Notes: generated by a model not told the origin, from the sequence alone. DNA of 54,168 nt from JAUIET01 sp045105115 (GCA_045105115.1 JBGCDE010000130.1:1-54168), one strand, 5' to 3'; counted from the first letter of the stretch, positions 18,308 to 28,300 are shown. Numbers and translations: made by a program.

Positions 18308-19027
18308 AGGCTCTTTTGCGCTGAAGTCGTGTTTTTCATGGCCTGAGATAGGCGGGCAAAACACACTAATACACACCGAACGATCATGAATCACCATTCG
18401 ATGCTGATCGTGCTTATCCATTACAAACATTGTCGCGTTGCGCTCGTCGGTGAGAATTGGGTGTGCCCCCTGATCCCACACATACTCGCCACTGCCAATC
18501 AGGTAATAGCAGGCCTCAAGATGGTTCTTGTATTGAATGTTGGAGTCGGTGTTCGCGTTGCCAATGGTGTAGCACAGTGCAAACCCTAAACTGTCGCGCT
18601 CAACCAAATAGCGTTGACTCAGTCCATTACCCCAAGCCACTGAACGCTCGGTGTCTTTAATTTCCGCCAGTGAACGATGCAATATACCTTCATAGCTGCC
18701 GCCCATACACGCCACAACTAAAAGCCTGCTTTTAGATTGAGCAGTGATTACACAGTCGGCGCTGGAAGAAAAGCCAATCAGGTTATCAGCAAGCAGTTCC
18801 AGAGTTTGGGTGGCGATTGATACTGACATAGAGCCAGTGCAACCAAACAAGGCCAGGGTATAGTTCTTTTCAGACATCAAGTCCTGCACAGTAAATGTGC
18901 TGCTTGGCTCAAGATCAATGTCGAACATGCGCACGCCCATGCCATCATCGAGATGGACCATTTCGCGCACAGTGACACCGTTGCTAAACAATGCGGACGT
19001 TTCCTGGTTTCGTGTTCTTACTATCAC
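18296..19027 (-). CDS. duplicated ectoine-synthase-like cupin (bicupin)
   Basis: I place the start at a GTG (19027) because AGGAG lies seven bases upstream and the product then begins MIVRTRNQ, as ectoine synthase begins MIVR. The 243-residue protein consists of two EctC-like halves. The first (about 1–112) keeps DDGMGVRMFDID but lacks the metal-binding segment. The second (about 113–243) is a good EctC match: YKNHLEACYYLIGSGE, FVMDKHDQH, CPPISGHEKHD. Of the iron ligands known for EctC (Glu, Tyr, His), Glu171 and His209 are present but the Tyr is Phe201. EctC closes a ring by removing water from an acetylated diamino acid. With no ectA or ectB here, a different cyclisation or lyase reaction in this cluster is more likely. 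Confidence 0.8.
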   Translation of the reverse strand: MIVRTRNQETSALFSNGVTVREMVHLDDGMGVRMFDIDLEPSSTFTVQDLMSEKNYTLALFGCTGSMSVSIATQTLELLADNLIGFSSSADCVITAQSKSRLLVVACMGGSYEGILHRSLAEIKDTERSVAWGNGLSQRYLVERDSLGFALCYTIGNANTDSNIQYKNHLEACYYLIGSGEYVWDQGAHPILTDERNATMFVMDKHDQHRMVIHDRSVCISVFCPPISGHEKHDFSAKEPSVY

Positions 19028-19252
19028 CTGTGTGCTCCTGAATGCTCTCACTTCAGCCTAGTTCATCCGTTTTAGCTTGTCGAAAAACCGTGAAAAACGA
19101 TTGTTTTCAAGTCGGTACGAGCGATGAACAGTAAATAGGCGATCCAGCGGAATTAAGCTTCACAGTGGTTTCTTGTCTACACTTTAGGAATGTATCCGGG
19201 GGCGGTTCCATTGAAGTACCGTGCCTTCAAATTGATAGGAAAGATTGGGTAA

Positions 19253-21016
19253 ATGGCAATCAAAAATTACATAGGTTTGGCCTGCACAGGCCATGACAAC
19301 GCGCTGGCAATTGTGAACTCAAAGGGCAAGGTCGTATTTGCAGAAGCCACCGAACGATACCTGCAAAATAAGCGCGCCATCGGCGCATTGCCAGATGACC
19401 TGGTGCGCATCGGCATGCTGATTGATGAATACTGTGAACCCAACGCAGACATAGTGGTCAGCAAGTCCTGGAGTAACGAAGCCGTTGCAACACTGGACAC
19501 AGAATATCAAGAGATGGGTGAATACCTGGACTTAATGGCTGGTCGCAAAGCATCACCCTCAGCTCAGTTCATGATGCACCGATTGCAAGACTATCGACAC
19601 ATTCTCGATTTCTTCAAATCAAATGTAGAACAATCAGGTATGCACATACAGCATGTGCTGGGCACCGGTTTTGGCGTGCGAGAGAAACGCGATGTAGAAA
19701 TGCGCCAATACAACCATCATCTCACGCATGCTGCTACAGCGGCTTACACCAGCCCCTATGACGAAGCGGCCGTGGCAATAATTGACGGCTTCGGCGAGGG
19801 CACTAGCTGTTCTTTCTATAAATATGAAAACGGCAAGATTATTGATGTTGAAACCCCACCTGGCAATATGAAGTGGAGTCTCGGTTCGTTGTATGTAAAT
19901 CTAACAGGTTTGTGTGGCTTTGAGCACTGGAAAGGCGAAGAATGGAAAGTGATGGGGCTTGCCCCCTACGGAAAAATCAATCCGGAAATACACGAGCTGC
20001 TAAGGCGCTACATCAAAATAGACGGCTTGCAAATTGTTTGTCCGGCTGACAGTGCGGCTGCCTTGGTGGAGTTGTACGATCGCTTTTCAATTCAGCCCGG
20101 CCAAAAACCGCTGGAAATGGCTGACCTTGCCCACACTGGCCAACAAGTGTTTGCTGAATTGGCCGGTGAGCTTCTGCAAAACTTCCATTCCAAAACAGAC
20201 TGCCCGAACCTGGTACTTGGCGGTGGTTGTGGATTGAATTCAACGTGGAATGGCCAGATCGTTGACCAAACCAGCTTTGAATCCTTGCACGTCTACTCTG
20301 CACCTGCAGATGATGGCAATGCAATGGGTGCGGCCTTGTTGGCCTACTATGAAGACAATCCGCCATCAGCGGCGCCAGCGGTTTCACATAGCCCGTATCT
20401 AGGTTCGACAGTAATTGGCGAATCGCTGGATAACCTCAAGCGTTTCAGTCGTCACCCCAATATGCGAAGCGGATTGAGTCAATCAGAAGTTACGCAGGCA
20501 ACAGCAAAGTTATTGTCTGAAGGAAAAATTGTAGGTTGGGTTCAAGGCCGCGCTGAATTTGGCCCACGTTCTCTGGGCAACCGGTCGATTCTGGCTGACC
20601 CACGAGCGCCGGAAATGAAAGACAAGATCAATGCGGGTGTAAAATTTCGCGAAGAATTCAGACCGTTCGCGCCTTCTATCCTTCACGAATACGGCGAAGA
20701 GTATTTCGAGAATTATCAGTTCACTCCTTACATGGAGCGAACCCTAAATTTCCGCCCTGAGGTTTACGATAAGCCACCCGCTGTTGTTCACGAAAATGGA
20801 AGTGGACGATTGCAGTCGGTGACCAAAGAACTAAACCCGATGTATCACGAGTTAATCTCAGAATTTAACAAGCTGACGGGTGTTCCGATCGTGTTAAACA
20901 CCAGTTTCAACATAATGGGTAAACCGATCATCCATTCTGTAGAAGACGCGGTTTCCGTTTTCCACACGACGGGGTTGGATGTGCTTGTTATTGAAGATGT
21001 GATTATTGAGAAGTAG
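19253..21016 (+). CDS. carbamoyltransferase of the NodU/CmcH family
   Basis: The 587-residue protein has both family parts. The N-terminal Kae1-like, ATP- and metal-binding domain shows IGLACTGHDNALAIV, NHHLTHAATAAY, IDGFGEG and VLGGGCGLNS. The C-terminal YrdC-like domain region shows GRAEFGPRSLGNRSILADPR and LNTSFNIMGKP. Members use carbamoyl phosphate and ATP to put a carbamoyl group on a hydroxyl of a small molecule, as in nodulation factors, cephamycin, novobiocin and saxitoxin. It is divergent from the cupin, with an AGGAAAG ribosome-binding site, and lies at the right end of the candidate biosynthetic locus. The acceptor is unknown; a hydroxylated or cyclised amino-acid product would fit. 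Confidence 0.9.
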   Translation: MAIKNYIGLACTGHDNALAIVNSKGKVVFAEATERYLQNKRAIGALPDDLVRIGMLIDEYCEPNADIVVSKSWSNEAVATLDTEYQEMGEYLDLMAGRKASPSAQFMMHRLQDYRHILDFFKSNVEQSGMHIQHVLGTGFGVREKRDVEMRQYNHHLTHAATAAYTSPYDEAAVAIIDGFGEGTSCSFYKYENGKIIDVETPPGNMKWSLGSLYVNLTGLCGFEHWKGEEWKVMGLAPYGKINPEIHELLRRYIKIDGLQIVCPADSAAALVELYDRFSIQPGQKPLEMADLAHTGQQVFAELAGELLQNFHSKTDCPNLVLGGGCGLNSTWNGQIVDQTSFESLHVYSAPADDGNAMGAALLAYYEDNPPSAAPAVSHSPYLGSTVIGESLDNLKRFSRHPNMRSGLSQSEVTQATAKLLSEGKIVGWVQGRAEFGPRSLGNRSILADPRAPEMKDKINAGVKFREEFRPFAPSILHEYGEEYFENYQFTPYMERTLNFRPEVYDKPPAVVHENGSGRLQSVTKELNPMYHELISEFNKLTGVPIVLNTSFNIMGKPIIHSVEDAVSVFHTTGLDVLVIEDVIIEK

Positions 21017-21048
21017 CTTCGAAAGCAAATTTCTTAGTACTCGAGATC

Positions 21049-21160
21049 GGCGATAAAGCGAGTATCAACTATCGGGACACGCCGTGAACCCATCCCTGGG
21101 GGCTTGGTTTTCGACATCCTGTCTCAAACAGTCCCGCTAGCCGATACTCGCTTCACCGCC
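21049..21160. repeat. hairpin repeat element, copy A
   Basis: The two ends (21049–21077 and 21132–21160) are imperfect inverted repeats, pairing at about 24 of 29 positions. They enclose a core that begins GACACGCCGTGAACCCATCC at 21076. The same core, in the opposite direction, occurs in copy B. No T-run follows the stem, so it is not a standard terminator. The 417-base gap after the carbamoyltransferase gene is largely filled by these two elements. The type resembles dispersed intergenic repeats of marine Gammaproteobacteria. Confidence 0.8.
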
Positions 21161-21197
21161 TTAGTGCCATTTTCCAAAGCCAGATATTTACTCTTGA

Positions 21198-21306
21198 GGT
21201 GAGAGCATGAAGTCCGGCTACCAAGACTGTGTGAGAGAGGGACCTCGAACACAAGCCCCCATGGATGGGTTTACGGCGTGTCTTGGTAGCCGGACTTCAT
21301 GTTCTC
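21198..21306. repeat. hairpin repeat element, copy B (inverted relative to A)
   Basis: A perfect 21-base inverted repeat (21207–21227 and 21280–21300) can be lengthened outward with few mismatches to about 30 bases per arm. The enclosed core, read on the minus strand from 21282, matches copy A at 29 of its first 31 bases and remains alignable to the far stem. The stem sequences of A and B differ, so the core is conserved while the arms vary but stay complementary within each copy. Confidence 0.85.
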
Positions 21307-21433
21307 GCCGGTCTCGCAGACCAGACATTATTGCTTCACATTCTTTATCTGGCGAGCGATATTCAACATTCGTTAGAGCCCAGCCAACCAGCAATGGTAT
21401 TATAAAAACACTATAAGCCTCGCAGGTTGCCCC

Positions 21434-22597
21434 GTGCCCATCCGCAAAACACCCCGCAAGCTGGTTATACTGTGTGATGGTACGGGCAATCAGATCGACA
21501 GTCGTCAATCTAACGTTCTTCGCCTCTATAAGCTTCTCAAGAAAAACAAAGACCAGCGGGTTTTCTATGACCCCGGTATTGGCACCATTAGCAGCACCGA
21601 AGAGTGGGCGCGTTGGAAAGCCAATACTGAAAGTGTATTGTCGCTGGTGACTGGCTTTGGGCTGGACCGAAATGTTTTAGCGGCCTATGAATTCTTATCC
21701 AGAACCTATGCTCGCGGTGACGAGATCTATTTATTTGGTTATAGCCGCGGCGCGTATACCGTGCGAGTACTTGCAGGTTTTGTAAACGCGATTGGTATTT
21801 TGCATCCGGACCAGCAACATCTTACTGAATACGCCTTCAGAGCTTACAAACAGATATCCGAAGACGGCCAGTTTGATACTGTCAGGCAGTTCGAGCGAAT
21901 ACTGCGGCCAGAGCGCCCAGCTATTCGCTTTCTTGGTTTGTGGGACACTGTGAGCAGCATATTGGTGCCGCGCAGTGATCGATTCTATCTGCCGGCACGC
22001 AGACAGTTGGCTTACACCGAACGAAATCCAAGTGTGCAGACCGTTTGCCATGCCGTTGCTATTGACGAGCAGCGCAGAATGTTTCGTCCCTATCTATGGC
22101 GTACGGGTGAGGAATTCTGGGGCGGTCCGTTTCGACCCAAAGATCCAGAAAAAATAGAATCTCAAGAGTTGAATCAGGTCTGGTTTCCAGGTGTGCATTC
22201 GGATGTGGGTGGCGGGTATCCTGATGAAGAAAGTGGCTTGTCGTTGCTGTCGCTGCAGTGGATGACCGAACAGCTAGCTGACCATTTGGCATTGAAAAAG
22301 CAGGCTCTGACCAAAATAGGCGATTCTGCTGCAGATCCAGCGGCCAACATGCATGATTCCATGTCACTGCCCTGGGCAATGCTGGAGTATCTGCCCAAAT
22401 CGGTTCGAAACCGGGAGCAGTCGCATCTTCGCTCAATGTTGGGTTGTTATGTACCGGCCCGCGAGCTTCGTCGTTTGCCGACTGATGCTGAGCTGCATTG
22501 GAGTGTGGCCGCACGAATAAAAGCACGCAGCGACTACAGACCTGCAAACCTGGCAGGGTATAATCTGCCAACTGACAATGATGAAGAGACTGCATGA
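21434..22597 (+). CDS. DUF2235 alpha/beta-hydrolase-like protein
   Basis: A 387-residue protein with a probable GTG start (MPIRKTPRKLVILCDGTGNQ). It carries the DUF2235 marks: an Asp-containing first strand (LCDGTGNQ), a nucleophile elbow YLFGYSRGAYTVRVLAGF with Ser in GYSRGA, and a later Asp/His segment WFPGVHSDVGGGYP. This is the Ser–Asp–His set of Tle1-type phospholipases delivered by type VI secretion, but there is no vgrG, immunity gene or signal peptide nearby, so an antibacterial effector role is unsupported. Its last codon overlaps the pyrF start (ATGA), so the two are translationally coupled. Confidence 0.85.
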   Translation: MPIRKTPRKLVILCDGTGNQIDSRQSNVLRLYKLLKKNKDQRVFYDPGIGTISSTEEWARWKANTESVLSLVTGFGLDRNVLAAYEFLSRTYARGDEIYLFGYSRGAYTVRVLAGFVNAIGILHPDQQHLTEYAFRAYKQISEDGQFDTVRQFERILRPERPAIRFLGLWDTVSSILVPRSDRFYLPARRQLAYTERNPSVQTVCHAVAIDEQRRMFRPYLWRTGEEFWGGPFRPKDPEKIESQELNQVWFPGVHSDVGGGYPDEESGLSLLSLQWMTEQLADHLALKKQALTKIGDSAADPAANMHDSMSLPWAMLEYLPKSVRNREQSHLRSMLGCYVPARELRRLPTDAELHWSVAARIKARSDYRPANLAGYNLPTDNDEETA

Positions 22598-23412
22598 GCT
22601 TTATTAGTACGCTTTCCAAACGCTGGGAACAAAGCAATTCCCTGTTGTGTGTTGGGCTTGACCCCGATACTGCACGATTTCCTGAATCAATCGCGGCTAC
22701 TGAAAACCCTTTGTTTGAATTTAACAAAGCGATTGTGGATGCTACCCACGATTTGGTGTGCGCTTATAAACCGCAAATATCCTATTTTGCAGCGGAGCGT
22801 GCCGAAGATCAGTTATTGCAGACCATTGAATACATTCATCGGGAATACCCGGGTATTCCTGTCATTCTGGATGCCAAACGCGGCGACATTGGCTCAACAG
22901 CAAGCAAGTATGCACTGGAGGCCTTCGAGCGATACGGTGCGGATGCGGTGACGGTAAACCCCTACATGGGATACGACGCAATTCAGCCTTTCATGCAATA
23001 CACCGATCGTGGTGTGATTATTTTGTGTCGCACATCGAACGAAGGCGCCAATGATTTTCAGGATCTGGTCGTTGATGGTGAACCTCTCTACCAACATGTG
23101 GCGCAAAAAGTGAGTGGTGAATGGAATAAGCATGGCAACTGTTTGCTGGTTGTGGGTGCGACCTGGCCTGAGCAAATGGCCAAAGTGCGTAACCTTGTTG
23201 GTGATATGCCTTTGTTGGTGCCTGGTGTTGGTGCGCAAGGCGGCGACGTGAAGGCCATGATTGAGGCGGGGCAAACTGCGAGCGGCTCGGGCCTTATTGT
23301 GAATTCATCGCGCGGTGTGTTGTACGCTAGCGAAGGCGAGGACTTTCAGCAGGCTGCGCGCCAGGCTGCGCTGAGCTTGCGAGATGAAATCAATAGGTAT
23401 CGGAGTAACTAA
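22594..23412 (+). CDS. pyrF: orotidine-5'-phosphate decarboxylase, type 2
   Basis: The 272-residue enzyme catalyses the last step of UMP synthesis, OMP to UMP plus CO2. The catalytic Lys-Asp array is in VILDAKRGDIGSTA, which is the form seen in the longer type 2 family (mycobacteria, myxobacteria and some proteobacteria), not the roughly 230-residue enterobacterial type. NPYMGYDAIQPFM and LVPGVGAQGGD follow as expected. It overlaps the DUF2235 gene by four bases, and the AlkB-like gene starts 7 bases after its stop, so the three form one transcription unit. Confidence 0.93.
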   Translation: MSFISTLSKRWEQSNSLLCVGLDPDTARFPESIAATENPLFEFNKAIVDATHDLVCAYKPQISYFAAERAEDQLLQTIEYIHREYPGIPVILDAKRGDIGSTASKYALEAFERYGADAVTVNPYMGYDAIQPFMQYTDRGVIILCRTSNEGANDFQDLVVDGEPLYQHVAQKVSGEWNKHGNCLLVVGATWPEQMAKVRNLVGDMPLLVPGVGAQGGDVKAMIEAGQTASGSGLIVNSSRGVLYASEGEDFQQAARQAALSLRDEINRYRSN

Positions 23413-23419
23413 CGGCTTT

Positions 23420-24043
23420 ATGGCTGAACGCTTCATGCCGGGACTATTTGACGAGCTTACCGACGCACGACTGCCAATAGATGATGCGCACATCGAGTTA
23501 TTTGAAGAGTTTGATTGCGGCGATGATGCAAATAAAGTAATGGCCACGCTTGTTGATAAAGTCGACTGGCGGGAAGAGAAGATTACGCTTTTTGGAAAAA
23601 GCTATTTACAACCCCGATTGTTTGCCTGGTATGGTGACGAGCGAGCAAACTACCAATATTCAGGTATCACGCTATCGCCGCTAGCCTGGATCGATGAATT
23701 AAATCACATCAAGCAGCGAGTATCGGCACATTGCGGTGCTCAGTTCAACAGCGTGCTACTTAACTATTACCGTGATCACCGCGATAGCATGGGCATGCAT
23801 GCAGACGACGAGAGAGAACTGGGTCGTGAGCCAATAATTGCGTCGCTCAGTTTTGGGGCCACGCGTGTATTAAAATTGAAGCACAAATCTCGTAAAGATC
23901 TGAAGCCACTGCGTATTCCTCTACATTCATCTACTTTAATGGTGATGCGCGGAAAAACACAGCAACACTGGAAACACGGTATCGATAAACTCAGCACGCC
24001 GTGCGGCCCTAGACTGAATTTAACCTTTCGCCAAATCTTTTAG
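23420..24043 (+). CDS. AlkB-like 2-oxoglutarate/Fe(II) dioxygenase (DNA repair)
   Basis: I prefer the ATG at 23420 (207 residues): it follows the pyrF stop and has GGAG upstream, whereas the ATG at 23384 lies inside pyrF. The iron ligands are His127 and Asp129 in MGMHADDE and His186 in HWKHGI. Arg198 and Arg204 in the C-terminal PRLNLTFRQ stretch should bind 2-oxoglutarate and substrate. The NSVLLNYYRDHRDSMG stretch is typical of ALKBH2/3-like proteins, which reverse 1-methyladenine and 3-methylcytosine damage by oxidative demethylation. Length fits the family. Confidence 0.88.
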   Translation: MAERFMPGLFDELTDARLPIDDAHIELFEEFDCGDDANKVMATLVDKVDWREEKITLFGKSYLQPRLFAWYGDERANYQYSGITLSPLAWIDELNHIKQRVSAHCGAQFNSVLLNYYRDHRDSMGMHADDERELGREPIIASLSFGATRVLKLKHKSRKDLKPLRIPLHSSTLMVMRGKTQQHWKHGIDKLSTPCGPRLNLTFRQIF

Positions 24044-24197
24044 ACTTGACCTTAACGGAAGCATCTATGGCTGGAGAGTATCCAGATAGAATCAAACAAC
24101 TGCCTTTATAGGACGGCCAATAAGGAACATGCGGCCCGTTTTGAGGTCGAAACTGATGAAGTAGAGTTCTGGTTTTACGAAAACCAAGGGGAATAAT

Positions 24198-24848
24198 ATG
24201 TTCAGAAAATTGCCAATGCTATGGCGGGAAAATCGGGTATTCCTGATCTTCTTACTGTTGATGTTTGTGTTCCGAAGCGCCTTTGCTGATTGGAACGAAG
24301 TGCCTACCGGTTCAATGAAGCCAACAATTATTGAAGGCGATCGTTTATTAGTAAATAAAATGGCCTACGATCTGAGACTGCCGTTTACACATATCTCGCT
24401 GATAAAGCGATCGGACCCCGAGCGAGGTGATATCGTTATTTTCGATTCCCAGTCTGCAGATAAGCGATTGGTCAAGCGCGTGATCGGCTTGCCTGGTGAC
24501 GTGGTTGCGATGCGAAACAATCGATTGCGAATCAATGGTCAAGATCTTGCCTATCGTGATGCAACGCTTGGACAACCCTTTGCAGAAGCAGAGGAAGACT
24601 TGCTAGGCCTTCGGCACAAGATTTGGTTCTATCCGCAAGCAACGCAAATGTCTTCGTTCGAGCCTGTCAGAATACCCGAAGGCCATTACATGGTGATGGG
24701 TGACAGTCGCGACAACAGTGCCGACTCACGAGTGATTGGCATGGTGCCACGGGGTGAAATAGTTGGCAGGGCGAAACAGGTAGTGATGTCGCTTAACTAC
24801 GAGAATTATTACATCCCGCGTAAGAACCGCTTCTTTCATACCCTGTAG
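24198..24848 (+). CDS. lepB: signal peptidase I
   Basis: The 216-residue protein has one N-terminal membrane helix (about 13–30) and then the S26 peptidase domain. The catalytic Ser39 is in VPTGSMKPTI and Lys93 in RLVKRVIGLPGD; GHYMVMGDSRDNSADSR is the conserved C-terminal box. It removes signal peptides from exported proteins at the periplasmic face. It is shorter than the E. coli enzyme (324), having one membrane helix rather than two and a small extra domain. The start is supported by an AGGGGA ribosome-binding site. It is not near lepA or rnc, so it may be a second copy. The 154 bases before it hold nothing I recognise. Confidence 0.92.
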   Translation: MFRKLPMLWRENRVFLIFLLLMFVFRSAFADWNEVPTGSMKPTIIEGDRLLVNKMAYDLRLPFTHISLIKRSDPERGDIVIFDSQSADKRLVKRVIGLPGDVVAMRNNRLRINGQDLAYRDATLGQPFAEAEEDLLGLRHKIWFYPQATQMSSFEPVRIPEGHYMVMGDSRDNSADSRVIGMVPRGEIVGRAKQVVMSLNYENYYIPRKNRFFHTL

Positions 24849-24905
24849 TGGTGTTCTGTATTACAGTAGCTGGAGCTAAGCGACGACTGGAATACAGGAG
24901 ATCAT

Positions 24906-25271
24906 ATGAACAGCACTGAATTCATGCAGCAATTTATCGACGCCTGGGGTCGAATGGACGTTGATACCATCGTCGATTCATTCACGGACGACGCCGTTTA
25001 CATCAATATACCCATGGATCCACCGAATCGCGGCAAGGAAGAAATTCGCGCGTTTGTTGATGGCTTTGCGGGAAGTTGTGAAGGTATTGAGTTCATTGTT
25101 CACAATGAAGTGGTTAGCCAGGATGGAACCCTGATAATGAACGAACGCACTGATCGTTTGTGCATGAATGGTAAGTGGATAGAACTGGCGGTGATGGGTG
25201 TATTTGAAATGCGTGAAGGGAAAATTTGCGCCTGGCGTGATTATTTCGATATGGCGGCCTTTAACGCTTAG
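24906..25271 (+). CDS. limonene-1,2-epoxide-hydrolase-like / SnoaL-fold protein
   Basis: A 121-residue cone-shaped alpha+beta-barrel protein, starting after a good AGGAG site. It keeps the Arg-x-Asp and later Asp of limonene-epoxide hydrolases: Arg81 and Asp83 in NERTDRL and Asp112 in AWRDYFD. That set activates water for epoxide opening, so enzyme activity is plausible, although many relatives act on unknown substrates. It stands alone between lepB and the efflux genes. Confidence 0.82.
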   Translation: MNSTEFMQQFIDAWGRMDVDTIVDSFTDDAVYINIPMDPPNRGKEEIRAFVDGFAGSCEGIEFIVHNEVVSQDGTLIMNERTDRLCMNGKWIELAVMGVFEMREGKICAWRDYFDMAAFNA

Positions 25272-25301
25272 CAGCAAGCATCGGAGCTGCGGATCTTTAT
25301 C

Positions 25302-28300
25302 TTAGGCCGGTACTGCATCGTCTAGAAGATCTTCTTCTGTTGAATGGTCTGAGGCGAGCGCCAAATAAACGCTGGGAAGAATAAACAGAGTGAACAGGGT
25401 GCCAATCAGCATGCCGGCTACCAGAATGATGCCGATGCTATTGCGCGCTTCTGCACCGGCGCCTGAGACCAATACCAAAGGAAAATGGCCGATGACTGTT
25501 GCCCCGGTGGTCATTAGAACCGGTCGCAAGCGAACGCTGGCACCTTCAATGATGGCGTCCAATTTACTGCGCCCCTTCATCTGCAAGTGATTGGCAAACT
25601 CAACCATTAATATTCCATTCTTTGTGACCAGCCCTACCAGGGTGATAAAACCTATTTGGGAGTAGATGTTGATGGTTGTCCAGCCCAGGAAGGTGAACAG
25701 CATCGCACCGGATAGCGCCAAGGGTACGCAGCCCAGTAATACTACCAGTGGGTCTCTCAAGCTGTTAAACAATACAACCAGCACCAGGAATACGAAAGCC
25801 AGCGCAAAAGCCAGCGCACCGAAAAGCGTATTGCCTTCTTGGCGCAACTGCCGTGATTCGCCGGCGTAGTCCACAAGATAGCCTTCCGGTAAGACCTCTT
25901 TCGCGGCTTGCTCTACTGCACGCAGACCATCTTCCTTGGTGTATATCGGTATTGTGCCACCAAATATCGTGAACGAATTTCGTTGTTGGAATTTGCTTAA
26001 AGAACGCGGTCCTACGCGCTCGTTGCGAGTTGCTACTGATGAGAAAGGCACAAGGTCGCCTGTTGGTGTCTGCAGTTGGATTTGCTCAATGGAGTTCAGA
26101 TCCAGTCGATCGACTTTCTCAACCATTGGCACTACTCGATAGGCTTTGCCGTCCAGGTTGAAACGATTAACGTAATCGCCCGATAGAAAAATTGATAACT
26201 GCTCACTGACATCTGCAACCGTCATACCTAGATCGGCTATGCGATCCCTGTCGAGCGTAAAGTTGGCTTGGGGGAAATCAATTTTCAGGTTGGTATCCAC
26301 AAACATGAATTTACCGCTCGCGTACGCGGCATCTACCAGCTTGTCGGCATAAGGCTGCATGTCTTCCACAGGCACTGGCGCAGTCACGACCAGTTCAACA
26401 GCAAATTGACCGGCGCTTGGTAAAGAGGGTACCAAATTGGGAAAGGCTCTAAGGCCGGGAATAGCGGCCAATTCTGCAAAGGTTGGTTGCAGCAAGTCCA
26501 TAGGTGTGAAATCTCGCTTTGCATGCTCAACAAATTCCTGGCCGCCGTATCCAGCGTTTGGATTGACCACCTGCCACATTGATTTGGTGTCAGGAAGAGC
26601 ATTCATAACATGGACGACATCGCGCATATGATCGTCTGTATATATGACCGATGCTTCCGCTGGTGCTTCCGAGATAACAAATATTTCGCCTTCGTCTTCA
26701 ATCGGTGCAAGCTCTTGTTGTGACATTAATAGGAAGGGGATAGCAAGCAAAGCAAGAAACAATGCGAAGCATAAAATTTGCGGTGTCCATGAAAGTGTAC
26801 TGCGCAGCATGCGTTCGTAGATTTGGCGTACTGCATCAAAGTTTGCGTTAATCTGTTTGGTGAGTTTTCCTTCTTTGCCGCGGGCAGGGCTTGCGTACGC
26901 ACTCATAATCGGTGAGAGCGTTAACGCGACTAAACCCGATAACAGTACCGCTACCGCAAGCGTAAACGCGAACTCTTTGATCAAAACACCGGTTAAGCCG
27001 GATAGAAATCCGATCGGTACATATACAGCTGCCAGTGTTACAGTCATTCCGATAATAGGTGTTAGCAATTGTCTGGAACTAGCCAACGCCGCCTGAGTGC
27101 GACTCATGCCTTCGCGCATAAAGCGTGACACATTCTCCACAACCACAATGGCATCATCTACTACCAAGCCAACAGACAATACGATTGCCAGAATCGTTAG
27201 CAAATTCAGTGAGAAGCCCATCATGGTCATCACAACCATGGCGCCTAGTAGTGAAATGGGTATGGTGACCAACGGCACTAAGGCTGTGCGTATCGAACCC
27301 ATGAACAGCAGAACCACGATGCCCACCAGTAAAACAGTTTCGGCCAGTGTGATAAAAATTTCTCTTAGCGCATTGCGCATATAGTTTGTGCCGTCAAAAC
27401 CAATCGCAATAAAAACGCCATCTGGAAGTGTTGCGTTGATCTCATCAAGTACCTTGTACAGATCGTTGCCTATTTCCAATTCATTAGCACCGGGCAGGCC
27501 ATCGACCGCCAGCCAGATGTTCTCGCGTTGATCAATTCGAGCGACATCATTACTTTCAGCTTCGCCGAGCTCTATGCGGGCTACATCTGATAAACGAATA
27601 ACCGCATCATCACGAGTGGTAATGACCATGCGCTCGAACTCTTCAACATTTCGCAGTGTGGCTGTTGTTTGCAAATCAATGCGTTGCTGAGAATTTTCTG
27701 TGCTGCCGATGGCCGCGATTACGTTATTGCTAAGCAGTGTCTGGCGGACTTGTTGGGCGCTTACTTTTAGAAAATTCATCCGCACAGGATCTAACCACAC
27801 TCGCATCGTGGGAGGGCGGTGTCCCAACATATCGATACGCTGCACGCCTTTTATCGACGACAGTACCGGTATTACATAACGACTGAGGTAATCGCTGATT
27901 TCAGCGCGATTGAGGTCGCTGATATCAACGTCAAGATAAAAAATGGAGTTGGATGCATCAGCGCGGGTAACGATAATTGCCGGGTCTTCAGCACCTGATG
28001 GAAGTTCGAAGCGAATCTGGCTCAAGCGTGCGGTTAATTCAGCGAGCGCCAAGGTGCTGGGTTCATTGAGCTTTAACCACGCTTTCACAGAACTCATACC
28101 AGCTGTGGTAGTGGACTCAATATAATCAACGCCTGGAACCGTTGATACAGCGCGCTCTATGGGGTCCGTCACAAACCCCTGAACTGTTTCTGCAGAGGCG
28201 CCTACATAGGGCGTATTGATTGTCAGCGCGGAGCTTTCGATTTTTGGGAATTCCAACACAGGCATTTGCACTGCGGCGCGAATACCCAGCAACACTAGCG

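Noticed and set aside
18296..19027. Ectoine biosynthesis operon
   Set aside because: Only an EctC-like protein is present, with a doubled domain and a changed metal ligand; ectA, ectB, ask and ectR are absent.
21207..21300. Strong inverted repeat after the carbamoyltransferase gene as a transcription terminator
   Set aside because: The loop is over 50 bases and no T-run follows; it is better described as part of the repeated hairpin element.
22842..22859. Perfect 18-base palindrome GGAATACCCGGGTATTCC
   Set aside because: It lies within pyrF coding for the conserved YPGIP stretch and is best explained by codon choice, not an operator.
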